Of a stretch of DNA of 64,000 nt, positions 53,507-61,117 are shown one piece after another. The DNA is from DASPKM01 sp035628135 (GTDB taxonomy: Bacteria > Bacteroidota > Bacteroidia > Chitinophagales > Chitinophagaceae): contig DASPKM010000013.1 of the NCBI GenBank assembly GCA_035628135.1, forward strand, positions 186,001-250,000. Reading direction: 5' to 3'. The translations under genes were made by a program, and so were the position numbers. How positions within the stretch are numbered: position 1 is the first letter of the stretch; every line of letters starts with the position of its first letter. A model generated the notes under the pieces. That model was not told the DNA's origin, searched no databases, and saw only the letters and a list, made by a program, of their open reading frames with translations.

Positions 53507-54813
53507 TCGTTGAAGATCCAGACCGACCCTTTCTGAGTCAGGTGGTCGCCAAAGCCATCGATGTCCTGGTCGTAGGTAAAGCAAAGTTTCCTGTTGCCCA
53601 GTTGTTGTACTGCATCCAATAAGATTACATCGGTTTTGAACAGGTAGGGTTTTTTGAACTGCAACCGCAGTGGGCCTTTTTGAGTGCCAAGCACAAATTC
53701 TTTTGCATGAAGCACTTTGAGGTTCCATCGCTCATCTGCCTTGCCATATTTGATCGAATCCAAAGCACGCTGCAGGTCCATAGAACCAGTACTATCCTCT
53801 AATATTACGATATCGTTTGTGGTTTTCCGGTAGTGCACCGTGTCAAATGATAACTGTATGCCCTTTGCCTGGAACTGGGGCTGCGTGGCCCTGTAAACAA
53901 AAGCATCCAGGCCCAGCAGGTTATAGTTGACCACGTGCACATCGGTGCGCAACTTTTTTTTATGCTGCAGGTACAGCAGCGGGTAAAAATCATTGTCGCC
54001 GCTGGTGACCAGTATCGCGTCCTGTGGGCAATCGTTTAGATATTCGGTTGATTTTTGTATCAGCGAATCGGGATAAATATTGTCGGGCAGCTGCATGGTA
54101 CGGCTATGGTTTTCCGCAAAGGTCAGCAGGGAATGAAACTCCACCATGTATTCATTGGCATGCTTTACAGCGATGCTGCCTACACGCGTTTCGTACTTCG
54201 GGTTGCGGGAGGCCAGCAGTTTATAAGCTTTAATAGCTTCGCCTTCAATTTGCCGGTATTTGCGTATCTGTTCTTCGTTAAGGCAATTGGTGGTAAAATG
54301 GCATTGGTACATTTCTGCTTTTATCGCGTCCTGCTGTTGGTCGACCAAAAGACTTATTGCATAGCCGCTGTATGCCCTTGCCAGCGAATACAGCTCATCG
54401 TCCGTAAGCTTGTTCTTTGCGCGATAAAAATTGATCACGTCCTTGTACCATCCTTCGTAACCATAATAAGGATGCAGGCCATAATGATATACCAGCCACT
54501 CATCGAAATACCGGCTGAACTCGACGGAATCGGTCCCATATTGCGGATTGAGCGGCAGCTTTCTGTATCCCTCGTCGTAAAACAGGTATGTCTTGTCGAT
54601 CACCAAACGGCTGTCTACCCAATTAGCGGTTGACACATACCATTTGTTCAGCTTTTTTGCAAACACAGCCCGCTGGTAGTTGTCGAATGGTATTTCGTAG
54701 TTGCTGTAAAACCTTTCTACAATCTCTTGTAATTTTGGGGACTGTTGGCCCCTTGCCGGCAGCAGGGCCAGCAGGAGAACAATCATTAGTGCAGTTAACC
54801 TCAAGGGGAACAA
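53503..54813 (-). CDS. Exported protein with a DUF2723-like soluble region, function unknown
   Basis: The 436-residue protein has a signal peptide (MFPLRLTALMIVLLLALLPA) and no other membrane segment. The stretch AILVTSGDNDFYPLLYLQHK followed by LRTDVHVVNYNLLGLDAFVY closely matches, by memory, the soluble C-terminal part of Bacteroidota DUF2723 multi-spanning proteins, which read GDNDTFPLWYLQE and RTDVRVVNLSLL. Here the membrane part is absent. The start is a TTG at 54813, which gives a normal signal-peptide start; the ATG at 54786 would give a signal with no positive charge before the hydrophobic core. The start is 20 bases from the divergent S4 gene. Confidence 0.68.
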   Translation of the reverse strand: MFPLRLTALMIVLLLALLPARGQQSPKLQEIVERFYSNYEIPFDNYQRAVFAKKLNKWYVSTANWVDSRLVIDKTYLFYDEGYRKLPLNPQYGTDSVEFSRYFDEWLVYHYGLHPYYGYEGWYKDVINFYRAKNKLTDDELYSLARAYSGYAISLLVDQQQDAIKAEMYQCHFTTNCLNEEQIRKYRQIEGEAIKAYKLLASRNPKYETRVGSIAVKHANEYMVEFHSLLTFAENHSRTMQLPDNIYPDSLIQKSTEYLNDCPQDAILVTSGDNDFYPLLYLQHKKKLRTDVHVVNYNLLGLDAFVYRATQPQFQAKGIQLSFDTVHYRKTTNDIVILEDSTGSMDLQRALDSIKYGKADERWNLKVLHAKEFVLGTQKGPLRLQFKKPYLFKTDVILLDAVQQLGNRKLCFTYDQDIDGFGDHLTQKGSVWIFND

Positions 54814-54833
54814 ATTTTGATAAATGTAGTAAG

Positions 54834-55217
54834 ATGGCGGAAAAAGAAAAATTAAGGATCGATAAATATCTCTGGGCCATTCGCATTTTTAAAACGCGCA
54901 CGCTGGCCGCGGCCGCGTGCGATACGGGCAAGGTAAGATTGAACGGCGTGTCGGTAAAGGCTTCCAAACCCGTGACCGTAGGAGATGAATACGAAGTAAA
55001 AACAGAATCGCGCAAATGGCGTATCCGCGTTACAGGCTTGCTCAATAACCGCATGGCTTATTCGGAGGCCATAAAGTATTATGTCGATATCACTCCCGAA
55101 GACATTGAAAAGCCCGTGTTCCAGGCTGCTTCTTTCCATACGGGCAAGCGGTTGAGCAAGATCGGCCGGCCCACAAAAAAACAAAGAAGGGAGCTTGATG
55201 ATTTTTTCGAGGAGTGA
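54834..55217 (+). CDS. S4-domain RNA-binding protein (Hsp15-like)
   Basis: The 127-residue protein has an S4 domain near the N-terminus (RIDKYLWAIRIFKTRTLAAA, then GKVRLNGVSVKASKPVTVGD) and a basic C-terminal end (SKIGRPTKKQRRELDDFFEE). This is the layout of Hsp15, which binds stalled 50S subunits carrying nascent chains. I chose the ATG at 54834; the open frame runs upstream but the S4 domain starts here. It is divergent from the unknown exported protein, with only 20 bases between the start codons. Confidence 0.88.
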   Translation: MAEKEKLRIDKYLWAIRIFKTRTLAAAACDTGKVRLNGVSVKASKPVTVGDEYEVKTESRKWRIRVTGLLNNRMAYSEAIKYYVDITPEDIEKPVFQAASFHTGKRLSKIGRPTKKQRRELDDFFEE

Positions 55218-55302
55218 TGATCATGTTACGGTATGGATTGCCGCGTTATGTTCAGCTAACAATTTTACCGCCGCTTCTACCGTTTATTACAGGAATACCT
55301 TC

Positions 55303-55321
55303 TTGCAATTAATTATTGCAA
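55303..55321. promoter_or_regulatory. Palindromic operator candidate upstream of the GH31 gene
   Basis: TTGCAAT (55303-55309) and ATTGCAA (55315-55321) are perfect inverted repeats separated by TAATT. The palindrome ends 30 bases before the ATG at 55352, which suits a regulator of the LacI, GntR or AraC type. Confidence 0.5.
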
Positions 55322-55351
55322 AGCCTTAATTTCATGCAAGAAGTGTTCAAC

Positions 55352-57808
55352 ATGAAAAAGGCTTTACTGTTTCTTTTATTACTGATGCAATCGCTTTTTA
55401 ACTCCGTACTGCTGGCACAGCGCCATACCGGGCCGCTTACGATTAGTGAATCCGCGAAAAGCTTCGGGTTCGCCGATGAAAAGGGCACATGGGAATTTGA
55501 GATCTACCCAGGCAACATCATCAAAACAATTTTCAAACCGAACGGTTATACAACCCCTGAATTAATTTCCAATGCCGTCATCCTGAAGCCGGGCCGCGAA
55601 AAGCTGGCCGTGAGCAAAGTGCGGGAAGGTTCAGGCTTTCAAATAGGGAACATCACGCTGCTCCGCAAAGAAGGCATCATCTGGTATCACCTCGATGGCA
55701 AGCTGCTGACCATTTTGCACGACGCCGTCGACAAAGACGGTTATCGCGGATTTGCATTGCGGCTGCAGCACGAAGAAAAAATATTCGGTGGTGGAGAAAG
55801 AGCCTTGCCGATGGACAGGCGGGGGCATCGCTTCAATTTATACAACAATCCCTGGTATGGATATGAATATGGCGCGGACAACCTCAACTTCTCTGTGCCG
55901 TTTTTTATTTCGTCCATGGGTTATGGGATTTTCTTCGACAATCCCTCGAAGGGTTATGCAGACATCGGCAAAACCAATCCCTCAATGTTCGAAGCAGGCT
56001 TTGTTTCCAATCAGCTGAACTTTTATATAATTCCCGGCAGCAATGTGGATGCTATTATGCGGGCTTATACCAACCTTACCGGCCGGCAAGCCATCCCGCC
56101 GCGGTGGGTGTTCGGCAATTTCATGAGCCGCTTCGGATACCGCAGCGAAGAACAGGTAAAAGAAATATATGGAATGATGAAGGCCGAAGAATTTCCGCTC
56201 GATGCGGTGATCTTCGACCTTTTCTGGTTTGGCGATAGCATTAAGGGCACCATGGGCAACCTGGATTGGACGAACAAGGAAAAATGGCCCGATCCCAAAC
56301 GCATGATCAATGACCTTGCAAAAGAAAACGTGAAGACGGTCCTCATTACAGAGCCCTTCGTTTTAAGATCCACTCCCAATTACGAACCATCCAAACAATA
56401 CCATTCCACCGACAGCGCCGGACAGCCTTATCTATTGCAGGATTTTTATTTTGGCGAAGGAGGATTGATAGACATATTCCGGAAGGACGCGCAGGATTGG
56501 TTCTGGTCCAAGTACCACGCGCAAATACGAAACGGCGTGGCTGGATGGTGGGGCGATCTCGGCGAGCCCGAAAAACATCCTGCGGGCAGCTATCATAATC
56601 TCAGCGATCTTGGATTTAAAAGGAAATTTTCCGCCGACGAAGTACATAATCTTTATGGTCATTACTGGAGTAAGATGCTGCATGAAAAATATGCGAAGCA
56701 TTATCCCAATACAAGGCTGTTCCATTTGAACCGCGCTGGTTTTGCGGGCAGCCAGCGTTACAATGTATTTCCATGGACGGGCGATGTGCACCGCAACTGG
56801 AATGGCTTAAAAGCGCAACTGCCCATTTTGCTGGGCATGAGCCTGAGTGGCATTCCATATATTCATTCAGACGCAGGTGGATTTGCGATGGGACAAAAAG
56901 ATCCCGAACTGTATACACGCTGGTTGCAGTTTGCAGCATTTACGCCCATCTTCCGCCCGCACGGCACCGCATTCGGGGATGTTGATCCATCGGTATTGAA
57001 CATCGAATCGGAGCCGGTGTTTTATCCTGAACCATATAAAGGGCTGGTAAAAGATATTATAGAGCTGAGGTATCGCCTTACTCCGTATAACTATACATTG
57101 GCATATGAGCAGAGCATACTTGGCCGTCCTTTAATGCGGCCGATGTTCTATCACTATCCCGGTAATGAAAGCTACAAGGCAAACGGCCAGTACATGTGGG
57201 GCGAAAACATTTTGGTGGCGCCGGTATTTGAACAGGGAGCCATTACCAAAAAAATATACCTGCCTAAAGGAAAATGGTTCCGCTTTTCTTATAACAATAC
57301 GATCGAGGGCGGCCGCTGGGTAGACGTGGAAGCAGGCATTGAAGGCATTCCAATGTTTATACGTGAAGGTGCATTTGTTCCAACAGTGCCCAACAAAAAG
57401 AACATGGAGGAATACTCCACCCAACAACTTAGCATTGTCCATATTCCTTCCACCGCGTCCTCTTCTTATATTTTATATGATGATGATGGCAAGACCAATG
57501 ATGCGATAGCGAAAAAACAATTCGAGTTGCTGGAGTTCACGGGCAGAACAGCCAACAATATTATCAGGATCTCCGTAAAATCCAATGGTGGCAAGTTCAA
57601 TGGCAGGCCGCGTACCAGGAAGCTGAGGTTTGAGCTTCCGCTCGACAAGGCACCCGCCTCCGTATCGGTAAATGGAAAACGATTAAAGGCATCGCCGGAG
57701 CCAGGGCACGATGCTACCAATACTTTCCATTTTCATGAATCCGCTTTTATGCTAAGCCTGGCAGTTGAATTTTCCAATCAACCCCTTGCGATTGAAATAC
57801 GGAAATAA
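55352..57808 (+). CDS. Exported glycoside hydrolase, family 31
   Basis: GH31 enzymes are mainly alpha-glucosidases and alpha-xylosidases. The 818-residue protein has a signal peptide ending in LLAQ, an N-terminal beta domain (GGGERALPMDRRGHRFNLY), the catalytic barrel with the nucleophile Asp402 in GWWGDLGEPEKHPAG, and the acid-base Asp507 in GIPYIHSDAGGFAMG. C-terminal beta domains follow. I chose the ATG at 55352 (MKKALLFLLLL) over an upstream TTG at 55316. The exact sugar cannot be told. There are no SusC/SusD genes in the window, so it is not in a visible polysaccharide-utilisation locus. Confidence 0.92.
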   Translation: MKKALLFLLLLMQSLFNSVLLAQRHTGPLTISESAKSFGFADEKGTWEFEIYPGNIIKTIFKPNGYTTPELISNAVILKPGREKLAVSKVREGSGFQIGNITLLRKEGIIWYHLDGKLLTILHDAVDKDGYRGFALRLQHEEKIFGGGERALPMDRRGHRFNLYNNPWYGYEYGADNLNFSVPFFISSMGYGIFFDNPSKGYADIGKTNPSMFEAGFVSNQLNFYIIPGSNVDAIMRAYTNLTGRQAIPPRWVFGNFMSRFGYRSEEQVKEIYGMMKAEEFPLDAVIFDLFWFGDSIKGTMGNLDWTNKEKWPDPKRMINDLAKENVKTVLITEPFVLRSTPNYEPSKQYHSTDSAGQPYLLQDFYFGEGGLIDIFRKDAQDWFWSKYHAQIRNGVAGWWGDLGEPEKHPAGSYHNLSDLGFKRKFSADEVHNLYGHYWSKMLHEKYAKHYPNTRLFHLNRAGFAGSQRYNVFPWTGDVHRNWNGLKAQLPILLGMSLSGIPYIHSDAGGFAMGQKDPELYTRWLQFAAFTPIFRPHGTAFGDVDPSVLNIESEPVFYPEPYKGLVKDIIELRYRLTPYNYTLAYEQSILGRPLMRPMFYHYPGNESYKANGQYMWGENILVAPVFEQGAITKKIYLPKGKWFRFSYNNTIEGGRWVDVEAGIEGIPMFIREGAFVPTVPNKKNMEEYSTQQLSIVHIPSTASSSYILYDDDGKTNDAIAKKQFELLEFTGRTANNIIRISVKSNGGKFNGRPRTRKLRFELPLDKAPASVSVNGKRLKASPEPGHDATNTFHFHESAFMLSLAVEFSNQPLAIEIRK

Positions 57809-57843
57809 AGAAAACCGTAATTTCCCGCTCCCAACTATTTTTT

Positions 57844-60800
57844 ATGAGAAAGCTACTCTTGTTGCTCGCGTGCATTCCCGTGTTTGTTACCCAGGCCCAG
57901 CGCAGGGCGTCGGCCCCTGCAACGGTTGCCTCCACCGATACCGATTCTGCTTTGCTGTCTAAAGTAAAATACCGGCTGGTAGGTCCCTGGCGCGGCGGCC
58001 GCAGTGCCGCGGTAGCTGGCAGCTATAAAAACAAGAACACGTTCTATTTCGGCGCTACCGGCGGTGGCGTATGGAAGACCACCGACGGCGGAAGCAACTG
58101 GAAAAATATTTCCGATAAATATTTCGGCAGCACCATTGGGGCGGTGGCCGTAGCGCCCAGCGACGAAAGCATTTTATATGTGGGCGAGGGAGAAAACACC
58201 ATGCGCGGGAATGTAAGCGAAGGATTGAATGGCATGTGGCGCAGCGATGACGGAGGCCGCAGCTGGAGAAACATAGGTTTGAAAGATGGCAGGCATATCA
58301 TCCGCATCATCGTGCATCCTAAAAATCCGGATATAGTCTGGGCGGGGGTTGTAGGACATTTGTTCGGGCCCAATGAAGAGCGCGGCGTATACAAAACCAT
58401 CGATGGCGGCAAAACCTGGAAACGTGTTTTATACGTCAATAATCAAACCGGCGCTTCCGACCTGGTGATGGAGCCCGGCAATCCCAATGTATTTTATGCC
58501 GGCATGTGGCGAGTGATACGCACACCGTATAGTTTGGAAAGCGGCGGCGAAGGCAGCGGCCTGTGGAAAAGCATCGATGGCGGAGAGACCTGGACAAACA
58601 TCACCACAAAAAAAGGACTGCCCAAAGGCACCTGGGGCATCGTAGGCGTAGCCGTTGCCCCATCCAACACCGATAAAGTGTATGCACTGGTAGAAAACGC
58701 AAACGGTGGAATGTACATGAGCAACGACGCAGGTGAAACATGGACGCTCACCAGCAGCGACAACAACATACGCCAACGCGCATGGTATTATACCAAGGTA
58801 TTTGTAGATCCTAAGAACGAAAACCTGGTGTACGCACCCAACGTTGGCTTCATGCGCAGCAGGGATGGTGGCCGCACCTGGCAGAGCGTGCGCACTCCGC
58901 ACAGCGATCACCATGATCTGTGGATCGATCCTGAAGACGGCAACCGCATGGTTGTGGCCGACGATGGCGGCGCGCAGGTAAGCTTCGATGGCGGCGAGAA
59001 TTGGAGTACCTATATGAACCAACCTACCGCGCAATTTTATCGCGTATCAACCGACAATGCATTTCCTTATCGCATTCTTGGCGCGCAACAGGACAACACC
59101 ACTATACGCATCCGCCACCGCACGTATGGCAGCGCCATTACCGACCGCGATTGGGAATCTACCGCCGGCAGCGAAAGCGGCTATGTAGTGGCCGATCCCC
59201 TGAACCCCGATATTGTATACGGAGGTAATTATGGCGGATACCTCTCGCGCCTCGATCATAAAACGGGCGAGAACAGGGCCATCAACGTATGGCCCGACAA
59301 TCCTATGGGCGCGGGTGCCGATGTATTGAAGTACCGCTTCCAATGGAACTTCCCCATTTTCTTTTCTCCGCATAACCCTAAACGTTTGTATGCGGCGGGC
59401 AATCATTTGTTCGTTACCGAAAACGAAGGGCAGAGCTGGGAGATGATTTCACCCGACCTTACCACCAACGATAAAACGAAGCAGGCATCCAGCGGCGGTC
59501 CCATTACCAAGGACAATACATCGGTTGAATACTATTGCACCATTTTTACTGCAGCGGAATCTCCTTACGAAAAAGACCTGTTATGGACGGGAAGCGACGA
59601 TGGTTTGATCCATGTAAGCAGGGATGGTGGCAAGAATTGGGAGAATGTTACGCCGGTGAACATCCCAAAATGGATGATGTGGAACTGCGTGGAGGCTGAT
59701 CCCTTCAAAAAAGGCGCGGCCTATTTTGTAGGCACGCGGTACAAATCCGATGACTACGCTCCTTATATCTACAAGACCGAAGACTACGGCAAAACATGGA
59801 AGCTGATCGTGAATGGCATCAACAAAATGCACTTCACCCGTGCATTGCGTGCAGATCAAAAGCGGCCGGGCTTATTGTATGCGGGCACTGAATATGGCAT
59901 GTACATCAGTTACGATGATGGGGCCAACTGGAAAAAATTCCAATTGAACCTTCCTGAAGTGCCTATCACAGATCTTACCATCAAGAACAACGACCTGGTG
60001 GTGGCAACGCAAGGCCGCGCCTTCTGGATAATAGACGACCTGAGCATTGTGCAGCAAATGAACAGCGATGTTGCTTCGAAAAACCTGCAGTTGTTCAACA
60101 TCAACGATTCTTACCGCATGCTCGGTGGCGGCGGCCGCGGTTTTGGAACAAACCTTTCCAATGCGGGGGTCAATCCTCCCAATGGAACGATTATCAATTA
60201 CTGGGTGAAGGACGTTACGGACTCAACAAGAGCAAGCATCACCATACTCGATAAGAACAAACAACCCATCCGCACTTATTCAACCAATGCAAGGGATGCC
60301 AGAGAAAAGTTCGAATTGAACAAAGGCATGAACCAATTTGTATGGGACATGAACTATCCCGATGCCGAGCGGATAGATGGGATGATATTGTGGAATGGTG
60401 TGCCTGGTGGAATAAAAGCCCCGCCGGGACAATATTATGTGCGCATCAAAGCGGGCAGGGATTCCATGGAAGCTCCCTTTACGGTAAAGGCCGACCCGAA
60501 TTATAAGATCTCGCAGGCCGACTATGAAGACCAGTTTAATTTTTTGGTGAGAACAAGAGACAAGTTCAACGAAGTGCAAAAGGCTATCAGGGACATACGC
60601 ATTTACCGTGCGCAGATAAACGATCTCACTTCACGCGCGGGAAGGGACATGCCAAGGGAGGTGAAGCAAATGGCCGACTCCATTAACAAGCAAATGACAG
60701 CGATAGAAGAGGCTTTGTACCAGACAAAGGCAAAGAGCAGCCAGGACGTATTGAACTATCCTATCCGCATCAATGATAAGCTTAGCGGCTTGTTCGATGC

Positions 60801-60978
60801 GGCCAGCAGCGGGGTGCAGGCGCCGAGCAAACAGGTAAGGGAAGTGTATGCGGATTTAAGCGCGCAGGCCGACGCTCAATTAGCTAAGTTCAAGCGTATC
60901 AGCGAAGAAGATATACCAAAATTAAATCAACTGATAAGGGAGAAAGCGGTTCCGGTGATCGGCCTCAAAAAAGAGTGA
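57844..60978 (+). CDS. Exported Asp-box (BNR/VPS10-like) beta-propeller protein
   Basis: The 1044-residue protein has a signal peptide (LLLACIPVFVTQAQ) and at least ten Asp-boxes of the form SxDGGxxW (for example TTDGGSNWKNI, SDDGGRSWRNI, SIDGGETWTNI and SFDGGENWSTY), which fold as sortilin- or sialidase-type propeller blades. The last 300 residues are a beta part followed by a helical segment (NFLVRTRDKFNEVQKAIRDI). Such proteins are common in Bacteroidota and often labelled glycosyl hydrolases without a shown activity. It starts 35 bases after the GH31 gene on the same strand. Confidence 0.85.
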   Translation: MRKLLLLLACIPVFVTQAQRRASAPATVASTDTDSALLSKVKYRLVGPWRGGRSAAVAGSYKNKNTFYFGATGGGVWKTTDGGSNWKNISDKYFGSTIGAVAVAPSDESILYVGEGENTMRGNVSEGLNGMWRSDDGGRSWRNIGLKDGRHIIRIIVHPKNPDIVWAGVVGHLFGPNEERGVYKTIDGGKTWKRVLYVNNQTGASDLVMEPGNPNVFYAGMWRVIRTPYSLESGGEGSGLWKSIDGGETWTNITTKKGLPKGTWGIVGVAVAPSNTDKVYALVENANGGMYMSNDAGETWTLTSSDNNIRQRAWYYTKVFVDPKNENLVYAPNVGFMRSRDGGRTWQSVRTPHSDHHDLWIDPEDGNRMVVADDGGAQVSFDGGENWSTYMNQPTAQFYRVSTDNAFPYRILGAQQDNTTIRIRHRTYGSAITDRDWESTAGSESGYVVADPLNPDIVYGGNYGGYLSRLDHKTGENRAINVWPDNPMGAGADVLKYRFQWNFPIFFSPHNPKRLYAAGNHLFVTENEGQSWEMISPDLTTNDKTKQASSGGPITKDNTSVEYYCTIFTAAESPYEKDLLWTGSDDGLIHVSRDGGKNWENVTPVNIPKWMMWNCVEADPFKKGAAYFVGTRYKSDDYAPYIYKTEDYGKTWKLIVNGINKMHFTRALRADQKRPGLLYAGTEYGMYISYDDGANWKKFQLNLPEVPITDLTIKNNDLVVATQGRAFWIIDDLSIVQQMNSDVASKNLQLFNINDSYRMLGGGGRGFGTNLSNAGVNPPNGTIINYWVKDVTDSTRASITILDKNKQPIRTYSTNARDAREKFELNKGMNQFVWDMNYPDAERIDGMILWNGVPGGIKAPPGQYYVRIKAGRDSMEAPFTVKADPNYKISQADYEDQFNFLVRTRDKFNEVQKAIRDIRIYRAQINDLTSRAGRDMPREVKQMADSINKQMTAIEEALYQTKAKSSQDVLNYPIRINDKLSGLFDAASSGVQAPSKQVREVYADLSAQADAQLAKFKRISEEDIPKLNQLIREKAVPVIGLKKE

Positions 60979-61117
60979 CAGTATTATTACACCAACAATT
61001 TTCCCTATATTGCAATGGGCACATAGAGCAACCAGGACTGCTTAATTTGCGTGTATACTTGGATGTGCTATTAACCTGCAAACCAAAACTGATTTCTTAA
61101 CCAAAAATCTCACTGCT

